Assembly: GCF_001305575.3 (NCBI RefSeq)
Contig: NZ_CP012373.2
Coordinates: 1,364,001 to 1,428,000 of the forward strand
Reading direction: 5' to 3'
DNA: 64,000 nucleotides
DNA from: Beggiatoa leptomitoformis
GTDB lineage: Bacteria; Pseudomonadota; Gammaproteobacteria; Beggiatoales; Beggiatoaceae
Both the position numbers and the translations under genes were made by a program. Positions 27,159 to 36,253 of the stretch are shown piece after piece (positions within the stretch are counted from its first letter, which is position 1; the number at the start of each line of letters is the position of its first letter). The notes beneath the pieces are model-generated. The model searched no databases. It worked only from the letters and a program-made list of their open reading frames with translations, and was not told the DNA's origin.

Positions 27159-27908
27159 TATGCCCAAGCAGCACCGGGAGACGCAGGTGGTGCAATTGGT
27201 GCGGCTTACGTCGCATGGTTTCAACAAAACAGTACGCTGCCCCCTCAATTTGTGATGAATCATGCCTACTGGGGGCCTGAATTTACCGATACTGACTTTA
27301 AAACCCTTTTGGATACCAAACAGACGGAATTACAAACGGCTGACTGCACCATTCAACACCTCACAGACCATACAATATTATGCGAAAAAACCGCACAAGC
27401 CATTGCAGAAGGTAAAGTAATAGGCTGGTTTCAAGGACGGATGGAATGGGGTCCACGCGCGTTAGGCAACCGCTCCATTCTCGGAGACCCTCGCCGTCCT
27501 GACATGAAAGATATTTTAAATCATAAGATTAAACGCCGTGAGTCTTTCCGCCCTTTCGCACCTGCTATTTTGCGCGAGTCAGTACTCGACTGGTTTGAAA
27601 CAGATGATGATGTACCGTTTATGATGAAAGTTTTTACCATTCATCCTCAAAAACGTGCAGAAATACCCGCAGTCACCCATGTTGACGGTTCAGGACGGCT
27701 ACAAACCGTAGAACAACAAACCAACCCACTTTACTACCAACTTATTCAACAGTTCCAACAACAAACTGGCGTTCCCATCGTTTTAAACACCTCGTTTAAT
27801 GAAAATGAACCCGTTGTTTGTCGTCCAGAAGAAGCCCTTGATTGCTTCTTAAGGACAAAAATGGACGTATTAGTGTTAGGTGATTATTTGATTACCCGAC
27901 AAGAATAA
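27156..27908 (+). pseudogene. Carbamoyltransferase, 3' part (C-terminal domain fragment)
   Basis: 250 codons from the ATG in the duplicated target site to TAA 27908. It encodes the C-terminal half of the carbamoyltransferase: QAAPGDAGGAIGAAY, GWFQGRMEWGPRALGNRSILGDPR, KIKRRESFRPFAPAIL and LNTSFNENEPVVCRPEEAL. The fragment has no internal stops. No Shine-Dalgarno precedes the ATG, so translation is uncertain. It would lack the N-terminal carbamoyl-phosphate-handling part, so the gene is counted as broken. Downstream genes are in the same operon and may suffer polar effects. Confidence 0.88.
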
Positions 27909-27996
27909 GATTTTCCACCTAAATCTATCTCTATATCCTATTGATAGATTTAGATAATAATATTGATACTCAATAAACCACATCCAATAAAAAACA

Positions 27997-28668
27997 ATGA
28001 TTTCTCGCACACTACGCCAACTTTATTACACACTAGCCCGCTATCCCATGAAGATAAATGGGCTAATTTACAAACATTTCCGCTGTCCTACACAAGGCTT
28101 AAAAGTCCAACTAGGGCCGGGACGTGGCAAATATTTAGATGGTTGGCTGAATTTAGACGCAAATCTAATCAGTGCCAAATTAGACGTATGGGCAGATTTG
28201 CGCGACCCTTTACCATTCAAAGATAAGTCTGTTGATGTTTTGTTTTCTAACCATGTAATAGAACATCTACCTGACCCACATATTCCCACGCATTTTGCGG
28301 ATTTATTTCGCGTTGTGCGGGCAGGCGGCGGTATTCGCATCGGCGTTCCTCATTTAGGCAATGCCTGCCGCAAATATGTAGAAGGCGATAGTGCGTGGTT
28401 TATTGACTACCCTGATAAACGCGACAGTTTAGGCGGGCGTTTTATCAACTTTATTTTCTGTCGCAGTGAACATTTAACCGCTTTTGATGAAACGTATTTA
28501 TGTGAACTGATGAGACAGGCAGGATTTATTGATATTCAAATTTGTATGCCTACCCGCACTACAAGCTTGCAAGACTTAGGTGTGGGCGAAAATGTCTTTG
28601 CGAAAGAATTCGAATCGGATTTCGTGACACCGCATACATTGACGATGGAAGCGCGGAAGCCGTTGTAA
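27997..28668 (+). CDS. SAM-dependent methyltransferase of a polysaccharide locus
   Basis: The 223-residue protein has a class I methyltransferase core: VQLGPGRGKYLDGWLNLD, DLRDPLPFKDKSVDVLFSNHVIEHLP and VVRAGGGIRIGVPHLG. This type is widespread in surface-polysaccharide clusters and is thought to methylate sugars. It follows the carbamoyltransferase fragment by 88 bases on the same strand, so its expression may depend on the interrupted operon. Confidence 0.82.
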   Translation: MISRTLRQLYYTLARYPMKINGLIYKHFRCPTQGLKVQLGPGRGKYLDGWLNLDANLISAKLDVWADLRDPLPFKDKSVDVLFSNHVIEHLPDPHIPTHFADLFRVVRAGGGIRIGVPHLGNACRKYVEGDSAWFIDYPDKRDSLGGRFINFIFCRSEHLTAFDETYLCELMRQAGFIDIQICMPTRTTSLQDLGVGENVFAKEFESDFVTPHTLTMEARKPL

Positions 28669-28691
28669 TTTTTTATTAAACTGAGAAAAAT

Positions 28692-28853
28692 ATGCCAAGA
28701 AATCAAAAGGAAAATGAACCATATAGGGATATTGAACCGTGGATTTCATCAAAGAAATTAAAGCTTTTAAACACCCCGCTTGGTGAGAATGAATTTTGGT
28801 CTGTTGTAGAACAAAACGACAGCAATAATGCTTCTAACAAAAAAAGCTATTAA
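28692..28853 (+). CDS. Small ORF of unknown function in the polysaccharide operon
   Basis: The ATG at 28692 opens 53 codons to TAA 28853 (MPRNQKENEPYRDIEPW ... NNASNKKSY). Its hydrophilic composition, sense-strand position and lack of rare codons are compatible with coding. No family is recognised and the Shine-Dalgarno is weak. It may be a gene remnant, as the following stretch appears to be. Confidence 0.35.
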   Translation: MPRNQKENEPYRDIEPWISSKKLKLLNTPLGENEFWSVVEQNDSNNASNKKSY

Positions 28854-28887
28854 TTTTATAGGTATATTTCATGATTGCTCTTATTAA

Positions 28888-29079
28888 ATGTTAAGATTAA
28901 ATCACTATGTACACTACATTAACAAATCCAATACCAGATATTTGGAAGATTTATCAAGTTTCTGCGAAAGCTATAGAAATTAGGTTGCACATCAGAATAA
29001 AGGTACGCAACCAAATATCGTTATCTCAACAACCAAAGATGGTTTAAATAGAATTATTAAGGCTATTCGCGCTAAATGA
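28888..29079 (+). pseudogene. Probable gene remnant with an in-frame TAG
   Basis: Frame from ATG 28888 runs 31 codons (MLRLNHYVHYINKSNTRYLE ...), meets TAG at 28981-28983, then continues 31 codons (VAHQNKGTQPNIVISTTKDGLNRIIKAIRAK) to TGA 29079. The final TGA overlaps the start of the next gene as ATGA, typical of real operon junctions. Both halves read as plausible protein in one frame, so this looks like a gene inactivated by a single nonsense change. Its family is unknown. Confidence 0.35.
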
Positions 29080-30257
29080 AAATCCTCATCCACGACTACG
29101 CAGGACATCCTTTTCAAGTACAACTCAGCCGCGCTTTAGCACAACGTGGCTATACCGTTATCCACGCTTATTGTGCAACCGTTGAAGGTGCAAAAGGCAA
29201 TTTACAACAACAAACGGATGACCCCGCAACTCTGCGCATTATTCCCCTGCGAACCTCACAAGAAATTCAAAAATATAATTTTGTGAAACGTTGGCAACAA
29301 GAACGGGAATATGGGCGCGTCCTTGCGCAATTAATTCGTGATGAACGACCCACTATCGTTTTATCCGCAAATACGCCCCTAGAAGCCCAAGCCATCGCCC
29401 AACGCTGCGCAAAACAAATTAACAGCCGTTTTATGTTTTGGGTACAAGATTTAAATGGTTTTGCCACGTATAAGATTTTAAAGCAGAAACTACCGATTGT
29501 TGGTGGTCTTATTGGCAAATATTACATGTGGTTGGAAAAACGCTTGTTACAACGCAGTGATGCAGTTGTAGTTATCAGCGAAGATTTTCTGCCCGCCCTT
29601 GCTGACTACGCAGGACAACACCCGAATGCTCATGTCATTCCTAACTGGGCACCACTCAATGAATTAACTCCCACCACAAAACGCAATACATGGTCAATCG
29701 CCCAAGGATTAGCCGATAAAACCGTGTTTTTATATGCGGGTATGTTGGGTTTTAAACACAATCCACAATTATTGCTTGCTTTAGCACGACATTTTCAATC
29801 TCATCCCGACGTTGTCATTGTCGTCATTTCGCAAGGCATCGGTGCGGACTGGCTAAAAACACAAGGGGCAGACCTACAAAATTTAAAAATCTTACCATTT
29901 CAACCTTTTGAACAAATGTCAGCCGTTTTATCCAGTGCGGATGTATTAATGGCGATTTTAGAGCCTGATGCTGCCATTTATTCCGTACCGTCAAAAATAC
30001 TGAGTTATGTTTGTATCGGTAAACCGCTGTTAGTTGCTGTACCTGATAATAATTTAGGGGCAAAAATTGTTAATCAATCACATTGTGGCAAAACTGTGCA
30101 TCCATCTGATGAACAAGGATTTATTCGCCATGCACAAGCCCTATTAGAAAATCCAACTGAACGGCAAAGTATGGGCGACAATGCACGTTACTATGCACAA
30201 CAACATTTTGCGATTGATACAATCAGCGAACAATTTTTAAAAATTTTCAATTCTTAG
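29076..30257 (+). CDS. Family 4 glycosyltransferase (WcaI-like)
   Basis: The 393-residue protein begins MKILIHDYAGHPFQVQLSRAL. It shows a GT-B fold with VVVISEDFLPAL, VIPNWAPLNEL, FLYAGMLGFKHNPQLLLAL and AKIVNQSHCGKTV. The pattern matches WcaI-type GT4 enzymes in exopolysaccharide synthesis. Its start overlaps the end of the upstream remnant. The donor sugar may be a GDP-sugar made by the following epimerase-like protein; that is inference. Confidence 0.88.
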   Translation: MKILIHDYAGHPFQVQLSRALAQRGYTVIHAYCATVEGAKGNLQQQTDDPATLRIIPLRTSQEIQKYNFVKRWQQEREYGRVLAQLIRDERPTIVLSANTPLEAQAIAQRCAKQINSRFMFWVQDLNGFATYKILKQKLPIVGGLIGKYYMWLEKRLLQRSDAVVVISEDFLPALADYAGQHPNAHVIPNWAPLNELTPTTKRNTWSIAQGLADKTVFLYAGMLGFKHNPQLLLALARHFQSHPDVVIVVISQGIGADWLKTQGADLQNLKILPFQPFEQMSAVLSSADVLMAILEPDAAIYSVPSKILSYVCIGKPLLVAVPDNNLGAKIVNQSHCGKTVHPSDEQGFIRHAQALLENPTERQSMGDNARYYAQQHFAIDTISEQFLKIFNS

Positions 30258-30266
30258 GAGATAGTT

Positions 30267-31241
30267 ATGCAAAAAACAGCTTTAGTTTGTGGGGCAGGAG
30301 GATTTATTGGCAGTCATTTAGTTAATCGCTTAAAACGTGAGGGTTTTTGGGTACGTGGTGTCGATTTAAAATTTCCACAATTCGCGCCCACTCAAGCGGA
30401 TGATTTTCTAGTTGCTGATTTACGTGACCCCGCTAATTGTCGCGCGGTTGTTGACCGTTGTTTTGATGAAGTTTATCAATTGGCAGCGGATATGGGCGGG
30501 GCGGGCTTTGTTTTTACGGGTGAAAACGATGCCGATATTATGCACAACTCCGCCTTAATTAATTTAAACATGTTGGATGTGTGCTATAAACGCAATATAA
30601 AACGGATTTTTTATTCATCTTCAGCATGTATTTATCCTGAATATAATCAGTTAAATCCTGATGACCCAAAAACGTCAGAAGAATCAGCCTATCCTGCCGC
30701 ACCTGATAGTGAATATGGTTGGGAAAAGTTATTCAGTGAACGCCTATATTTAACTTATCAACGTAATCATGGCCTAACTGTGCGGGTTGCCCGCTACCAT
30801 AATATTTTTGGCCCTGAAGGTTCATGGCGTGATGGACGCGAAAAAGCACCCGCTGCCTTGTGCCGTAAAATCGCAGAAGTCGCTGATGGTGGTACAATTG
30901 ACGTTTGGGGCGATGGAAAACAAACCCGTTCGTTTTTATACGTTGACGAGTGTTTAGAAGGTACTTTACGTTTAATGCGCTCTGATTGGACAGGCCCTGT
31001 CAATATTGGTTCTGAGGAAATGGTTTCCATTAATCAACTCGCACAGATTATTATGGAAATTGCAGGAAAACAGGTAAACTTAAACCATATTCCCGGTCCA
31101 TTAGGTGTGCGTGGGCGCAACTCTGATAATCACTTGATTATGCAGAAACTAGGCTGGAAACCGACTGAACCCCTAAAAGATGGATTAGCAAAAACCTATC
31201 CGTGGATTAAAGCGCAAGTCGAAGCCTTTAAGAAAAAATAA
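30267..31241 (+). CDS. GDP-mannose 3',5'-epimerase-like SDR
   Basis: The 324-residue extended SDR has GGAGGFIGSHL-type Rossmann motif (GAGGFIGS, about 10-17), FDEVYQLAADMGGAGFV, FYSSSACIYPEY, the catalytic YGWEK (about 152) and a YHNIFGPEGSW segment. The LAADMGG and SSACIYPE motifs are characteristic of GDP-mannose 3,5-epimerases, which form GDP-L-galactose and GDP-L-gulose. A generic GDP/UDP-sugar epimerase cannot be excluded. AGGAG precedes the ATG. Confidence 0.85.
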   Translation: MQKTALVCGAGGFIGSHLVNRLKREGFWVRGVDLKFPQFAPTQADDFLVADLRDPANCRAVVDRCFDEVYQLAADMGGAGFVFTGENDADIMHNSALINLNMLDVCYKRNIKRIFYSSSACIYPEYNQLNPDDPKTSEESAYPAAPDSEYGWEKLFSERLYLTYQRNHGLTVRVARYHNIFGPEGSWRDGREKAPAALCRKIAEVADGGTIDVWGDGKQTRSFLYVDECLEGTLRLMRSDWTGPVNIGSEEMVSINQLAQIIMEIAGKQVNLNHIPGPLGVRGRNSDNHLIMQKLGWKPTEPLKDGLAKTYPWIKAQVEAFKKK

Positions 31242-31279
31242 TTTTTTATCACTAAGATATAAGACAAACGAGGGATTGC

Positions 31280-31714
31280 ATGGCGTTTATTACTATTGCC
31301 GAAGCAAGTGATTTATCGGCTATTCAACAACTGCTGACTGATTGCCACCTTCCCTTTGAAGACTTAACGCCTACACATTTACCCCGCTTTTGGCTTGTAA
31401 AACAACGCTTAACCTGTATTGCTTCCATTGGTATGGAAGAATGGGGCAATATAGGGCTATTGCGTTCATTAGCCGTATTATCCCCTTATAGAGATAGCAA
31501 TTTAGCCAGTGAACTAGTTGATATGGCTGAGTTATATGCTAAAGAGCAAAAATTAACCGCACTCTATTTGCTCACCACAACTGCCGTTGCTTTTTTTACT
31601 AAACGCGGTTATCAATTATTAAAGCGTGAAGAATTTCCTGCTATCTTACGACAAACACCTGAATTTCATAGTTTATGTCCTGCGACCGCCATTTGCATGT
31701 GGAAAACGCTATAA
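31280..31714 (+). CDS. GNAT acetyltransferase, ArsN2-like
   Basis: The 144-residue GNAT protein has IGLLRSLAVLSPYRDSNLASELVDMAELYAKEQ, LYLLTTTAVAFFTKRGYQ and FHSLCPATAICMWKTL. The last two blocks match ArsN2-type arsenic-associated acetyltransferases. The acetyl-CoA loop normally RGxGxG/A reads YRDSNLAS here, so cofactor binding may be altered. No arsenic gene is near; the family call does not prove that function. GAGG precedes the ATG. The stop is nine bases before the next gene. Confidence 0.78.
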   Translation: MAFITIAEASDLSAIQQLLTDCHLPFEDLTPTHLPRFWLVKQRLTCIASIGMEEWGNIGLLRSLAVLSPYRDSNLASELVDMAELYAKEQKLTALYLLTTTAVAFFTKRGYQLLKREEFPAILRQTPEFHSLCPATAICMWKTL

Positions 31715-31723
31715 TCCACTTTT

Positions 31724-32827
31724 ATGTCCAATGTTTTTCCCACTTATCAATTTTTTGACCAGATTATTCAACTACAAACGACGCATCAGCCCAGTTTGCA
31801 ATTGTTTGATGCGATGTATCAACATTTTCAAGTGGCAATACCCATTGATAAGCCACTACATATTTATCAAATTCAATCTTATCCTGAACCCTGCTTAATT
31901 ACGCCTACACACCGATATGTGGTTAAACATACTGATTTATTGCCTGCAATCGCTCATGGGGTGATTTTGCGCCAGACGCTTGCACAAATTCGTAGCCATT
32001 TACTGTGTCATGCTGCGGCTTTATCTTTTAATAATCAAGGGTATATTATAGTTGCGGATTCTGGCTGTGGTAAAACGACACTAAGCCTTGCACTGGTAAA
32101 ACAAGGATTTAAACTATTATCAGACGAAATGGCCGCATTATCTTTACACACAGGCGAATTAAGTCCTTATCCACGTTGTTTATGGGTGCGTACAGGAACA
32201 AAAGCGATTTTTCAACAATATCAATGGGAATATCCACCCCATCGAATTGTGAGCGACAGCCGAAAACGTCAGGCATTGCAATTATCTGCTGAACTCTTGG
32301 GACATGCTTGTTTTCCTAGCTATTTAATTGTTTTACAAGCAGACATAGCGGATAAACCCCGTTGTTGTTATGTCACATTGCTAGACCTACCTCCCTTATT
32401 ATTTAAGGCATTACAGTGTGTGACAGGTTTTATAGCCGTTACTTATAAAGACACCACACAATTACCTGTTTTACAAGTTGAAGAGTCTTGTTTACAAACG
32501 ATTTATGACTATTGTGACCATTATAATGTGTTAATATTAAATGTAGAACAAGAAGGCGTTGCGCCAACCTGTTACCAACAATCACCTGTATTGCAAAAAC
32601 TGTCTAAACTCACGGGTGCAATGGCATTACTCCGTGCCTTTCTGGGTGGACAGCATTCCGTATTAGTACAAAACCATCCCATTCAACTACTCATGCCATT
32701 AAGTCAATTTTTAACTGATACACATTGTTATCAATTACAAGTCGGGCAACTCGATAATATGGTGGAAATAATTCATGATTTACCCAACTTATCCGCAACA
32801 ACTCGCCGTCCTCTCCCAACAAATTGA
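31724..32827 (+). CDS. HPr-kinase-like P-loop protein (paired with PqqD-like)
   Basis: The 367-residue protein contains LLCHAAALSFNNQGYIIVADSGCGKTTLSLALVKQGF, a P-loop at about 111-119, and LLSDEMAAL, the features of the HPrK-like kinases found in peptide and polysaccharide loci. It has no CBS domain or canonical HPrK signature, so it is probably not a true HPr kinase. The last 53 bases overlap the start of the PqqD-like gene, so the two are coupled. Confidence 0.8.
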   Translation: MSNVFPTYQFFDQIIQLQTTHQPSLQLFDAMYQHFQVAIPIDKPLHIYQIQSYPEPCLITPTHRYVVKHTDLLPAIAHGVILRQTLAQIRSHLLCHAAALSFNNQGYIIVADSGCGKTTLSLALVKQGFKLLSDEMAALSLHTGELSPYPRCLWVRTGTKAIFQQYQWEYPPHRIVSDSRKRQALQLSAELLGHACFPSYLIVLQADIADKPRCCYVTLLDLPPLLFKALQCVTGFIAVTYKDTTQLPVLQVEESCLQTIYDYCDHYNVLILNVEQEGVAPTCYQQSPVLQKLSKLTGAMALLRAFLGGQHSVLVQNHPIQLLMPLSQFLTDTHCYQLQVGQLDNMVEIIHDLPNLSATTRRPLPTN

Positions 32828-33053
32828 CCAAGAAATTGTGCTGCATGACCCACGCACGGGCAAGGTTTACATGCTTAATCCGACCGCCTCGTTGATTTGG
32901 TCACTATGTGATGGAATGCACAGCACGGCAGAGATTGCCAAAGAAATTCAAAACCGTTTTCGTTTAACGCCTGAAACAATTTTAACAACTGTGGAAAAAA
33001 CAGTGGCAGAATTGAAAGAATATGGGCTTATTAAACTGCTTGCGAAAGAATAA
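32775..33053 (+). CDS. PqqD-family (RRE-like) protein
   Basis: The 92-residue protein has IVLHDPRTGKVYMLNPTASLIWSLCDGMHSTAEIAKEI, the PqqD fold: a winged helix-turn-helix used as a peptide-recognition element in RiPP pathways. GGTGGA precedes the ATG within the upstream gene, supporting this overlapping start. No radical SAM, leader protease or small precursor is nearby, so it may work with the HPrK-like kinase alone. Confidence 0.88.
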   Translation: MIYPTYPQQLAVLSQQIDQEIVLHDPRTGKVYMLNPTASLIWSLCDGMHSTAEIAKEIQNRFRLTPETILTTVEKTVAELKEYGLIKLLAKE

Positions 33054-33062
33054 AGAAAACCA

Positions 33063-33104
33063 ATAGCATTGTTGCAAGCAACAAGCGATGCTATCCGTCT
33101 TTTT
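33063..33104 (+). terminator. Rho-independent terminator after the PqqD-like gene
   Basis: ATAGCAT pairs with ATGCTAT around an inner TGTTG/CAACA stem, followed by CCGTCTTTTT. It begins ten bases after the stop and probably ends the polysaccharide operon. Confidence 0.75.
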
Positions 33105-33120
33105 ACGCGCTGAATACAGA

Positions 33121-34122
33121 TTATTCGATGACTGACAAATCGTAATCTGGCATATAATCTATCCACACAGATATAAATTTAAACGCTTGTTCTAATGTGG
33201 GATTATGACCATTTATCATCAATTGACTTAGTTTATTAATGGTCGCAAATGTAGGCTTGTCACCCGTGTTATAACCCAAATAAACCTCAACCCCTGTGGT
33301 TTGTGAAGGAATAATATGCACAACCGAAAATTCTTTATCCCTATCTGTAAGTTGAATGGCTGTAAAGCGTGGAACGTCATGATTATCTATGCAAGAAGAC
33401 CAAACAGTGCGTTTTGAAAGGTGGTTGTCTGCTACAGATAATTGTTTTAAAGAATTTTGTTCTTCTGATGCGGCTATTGCTGCTGCTTCAAGCCGTTCAG
33501 ATGCAGTGCGAAGCTGTTCCTTCATAAGAATAATGGCAAGATTGCGTATCGCCATAAAAATTGACACACTAAGACTCTCAAGAATACTTAGTTCAAGCAG
33601 ATTGCTGATAGAAGGCTTTGCAGAATCTTGCAGTATTGCCGTTATTGCCTGTGCAACCTGCGCATTTGTTGCCTTAATCTGTTCATTCGCAAATATCATA
33701 TAGTAGTCATAAAAAAGCAGATAAACTAATTCACGGGTACTTTGTAAAATATAAAGATATTCAGTCTCACTGCGTGATAAATCATATTTTGCTAAGACAC
33801 GATGTTTAATACCCTCTTCAGACTGACTGACCGTAAAAAGGGCAGGTTCACCGAGTAAATCCTTCATATTTTGTGGAAGTCCCGCTGTATCAATAAGGCT
33901 TTCACACTGATTAACCAATTCAAAAAGACTTGGATTCACCAAATTAGGACTGCGAAAATCTACGACTGAAGGATAATTTTCATCTTGCCAACTATCGACT
34001 AATTGCCCCTCAACAGCGGTTATTGCCTCCTCAATTTGACTGTTCTCTGCATGTGTCACAGTCGTGATACCGCTAACAATGATGACGACTGCAAAAGCCA
34101 ATAGACTTTTTACAACACGCAT
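33121..34122 (-). CDS. Secreted protein of unknown function
   Basis: The 333-residue protein has a signal peptide (about 1-25, THAEN). The middle contains a helical region with two hydrophobic stretches (YILQSTRELVYLLFYDYYMIF and VSIFMAIRNLAIILM). No enzymatic motif or named family is visible. It is a single-gene leftward unit, convergent with the PqqD operon and divergent from uup. Confidence 0.7.
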   Translation of the reverse strand: MRVVKSLLAFAVVIIVSGITTVTHAENSQIEEAITAVEGQLVDSWQDENYPSVVDFRSPNLVNPSLFELVNQCESLIDTAGLPQNMKDLLGEPALFTVSQSEEGIKHRVLAKYDLSRSETEYLYILQSTRELVYLLFYDYYMIFANEQIKATNAQVAQAITAILQDSAKPSISNLLELSILESLSVSIFMAIRNLAIILMKEQLRTASERLEAAAIAASEEQNSLKQLSVADNHLSKRTVWSSCIDNHDVPRFTAIQLTDRDKEFSVVHIIPSQTTGVEVYLGYNTGDKPTFATINKLSQLMINGHNPTLEQAFKFISVWIDYMPDYDLSVIE

Positions 34123-34287
34123 AATAAAAATCCTTATAAAAGTGAACAGTTAATCTTAAAAAACCTATAAATTCAATTTAATATAAAATTCTAAGTGATA
34201 GAATAGCACGAAGTCAATTAAAAACTCTCCATTAGTACAAGACTAAAAAACTCAGTATTCATATAACTCTTTACAGGCAAATTATTT

Positions 34288-36177
34288 ATGTTATTAATCA
34301 GTTTGGATAAAGTTGGTATTGCTTATGGGCATGTTGCCTTGTTAGATAATGTTGAATTACGGGTAGAAAGTGGGGAAAGAATTTGTTTGATTGGGCGCAA
34401 TGGTGAAGGAAAATCCACACTATTAAAAATCATCAGCAGTGAGATTAAGCCCGACCATGGGCGAGTTGAACGTCAAGCCAGTACCCGCATCGCCTATCTT
34501 GCGCAAGAACCTGAATTTGAAGCGACTGATACCATCTTTCATGCGGTTGCCAAAGGCTTAGGGACGGTTGGCACACTGATGGAATCTTATCATGCACTGA
34601 CACAAGAATTAACCCACACGGTTACCGATGAATTGCTTGCACAATTAGAAAAAATTCAACACCAATTAGAAGCGCAAGATGGCTGGATGTTAGAGCAAAA
34701 AGTAGAAACAGTTTTATCACGTCTTGAACTGCCTGCTGATAAAAAAATAAGTGAGTTATCAGGTGGTTGGAAGCGTCGCGTCGCATTGGCACAAATCCTT
34801 ATTCAAGAACCCGATTTATTGCTGTTAGACGAACCGACTAACCATTTGGACATTGAAGCGATAGACTGGCTTGAAGAAATACTGATTAACTTCAAAGGTG
34901 GTTTACTATTTGTTAGCCATGACCGCCGTTTTATGCAACGCGTAGCAAATCGGATTATCGAATTAGACCGTGGCAAATTAGTCAGCTATCCCTCCGATTA
35001 CGAAACTTACTTACAGCTAAAAGAAGCGAATTTAGCCGCAGAAGCCACACATAACGCCAAGTTTGACAAAGTATTAGCGCAAGAAGAAGTGTGGATTCGT
35101 CAGGGAATTAAAGCCCGTCGTACCCGTAATGAAGGACGAGTGCGTGCGTTAAAAAAATTACGCGAAGAACGCAAACAACGGCGGGAAAAAATGGGGACGA
35201 TACGCCTTACAGTGGAACAAGGCGATACATCAGGACGGATTGTTATTGAAGCAGAAAAAATTAATAAGTTTTACAGTGATAAAGCCGTTATTCGTGATTT
35301 TTCTACCGTTATTTTTCGAGGCGACCGCATCGGACTAATCGGCACAAATGGGGCGGGTAAAACCACCTTATTAAAAATTTTACTGGGTGAATTAGCCCCA
35401 GACAGTGGCTCAATCAAACACGGGACAAAATTGAACGTGGTCTATTTTGACCAATTACGGGCGCAACTTGACCCAGAACAAAGTGTGTTCGATGTGATTA
35501 GTGAAGGGCAAGATTTTATTGAATTAAATGGACAACGAAAACACGTTATGTCTTATCTTGCTGATTTTCTCTTTCCGCCTGCGCGGGCGCGTTCACCCGT
35601 CAAATCATTATCAGGGGGAGAACGGAATCGCTTATTATTGGCACGTTTATTCACAAAGCCCGCTAATGTATTAGTGTTAGACGAACCTACCAATGATTTA
35701 GATGTAGAATCGTTGGAATTATTAGAAGAATTGCTTTCAGAATACACAGGTACATTATTGTTAGTCAGTCATGACCGCCGTTTTTTAGATAATGTTGTTA
35801 CTTCTACCATTGTTTTTGAAGGGGAAGGAAACATTGCTGAATACGTTGGTGGTTATGAAGATTGGCTTTATCAACGCCCTGCAACCATAGATAGCGGAAA
35901 ACCCACAACGGTTGTTAAAAAAGCAGAAAAAACCACACCGCCCCCTGTCGCAAACAAAGGACGCAAACTCAGCTACAAAGAGCAAAAAGAACTCACAGAA
36001 TTACCTCTTAAAATTGAACAGTTAGAAAAACAATTGCATGATTTACAATTATTAATGAGTGCCCCTGAGTTCTATCGTAAACCTGCCGCTGAAACAAGTG
36101 CGACTACTGCAAAATTGCAAAAAGTGGAAGCTGAGTTAAAAACAGTTTATGCCCGTTGGGAAGCATTAGAACAATAG
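34288..36177 (+). CDS. uup: ABC-F ATPase Uup
   Basis: The 629-residue protein has two ABC domains: Walker A GRNGEGKST (about 37-45) with signature LSGGWKRR, then GTNGAGKTT (about 351-359) with LSGGERNR. The Walker B/EQ2 sequence LLLDEPTNHLD and LVLDEPTNDLD is present. The C-terminal 85 residues form a charged coiled coil (KLSYKEQKELTELPLKIEQLEKQL), the Uup hallmark. ABC-F proteins act on ribosomes or DNA and are not transporters. It is preceded by a 165-base divergent promoter region and followed by a hairpin. Confidence 0.95.
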   Translation: MLLISLDKVGIAYGHVALLDNVELRVESGERICLIGRNGEGKSTLLKIISSEIKPDHGRVERQASTRIAYLAQEPEFEATDTIFHAVAKGLGTVGTLMESYHALTQELTHTVTDELLAQLEKIQHQLEAQDGWMLEQKVETVLSRLELPADKKISELSGGWKRRVALAQILIQEPDLLLLDEPTNHLDIEAIDWLEEILINFKGGLLFVSHDRRFMQRVANRIIELDRGKLVSYPSDYETYLQLKEANLAAEATHNAKFDKVLAQEEVWIRQGIKARRTRNEGRVRALKKLREERKQRREKMGTIRLTVEQGDTSGRIVIEAEKINKFYSDKAVIRDFSTVIFRGDRIGLIGTNGAGKTTLLKILLGELAPDSGSIKHGTKLNVVYFDQLRAQLDPEQSVFDVISEGQDFIELNGQRKHVMSYLADFLFPPARARSPVKSLSGGERNRLLLARLFTKPANVLVLDEPTNDLDVESLELLEELLSEYTGTLLLVSHDRRFLDNVVTSTIVFEGEGNIAEYVGGYEDWLYQRPATIDSGKPTTVVKKAEKTTPPPVANKGRKLSYKEQKELTELPLKIEQLEKQLHDLQLLMSAPEFYRKPAAETSATTAKLQKVEAELKTVYARWEALEQ

Positions 36178-36202
36178 CTAACCCCCATAGACTTTGGATA
36201 AA

Positions 36203-36228
36203 CGGATAGCATGGTGCGGTGCTATCCG
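36203..36228. terminator. Hairpin between uup and the 5-oxoprolinase gene
   Basis: CGGATAGC and GCTATCCG pair across a ten-base loop. It lies 25 bases after the uup stop and 25 bases before the 3' end of the leftward 5-oxoprolinase gene. There is no T run on either side, so it may be a bidirectional stem rather than a strong terminator. Confidence 0.5.
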
Positions 36229-36253
36229 CGTTACCTTGAGAGATTTCGCAATA

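Noticed and set aside
27963-28226. Rightward frame overlapping the EPS methyltransferase
   Set aside because: It is in a different frame from the methyltransferase with its clear motifs and has no site or family.
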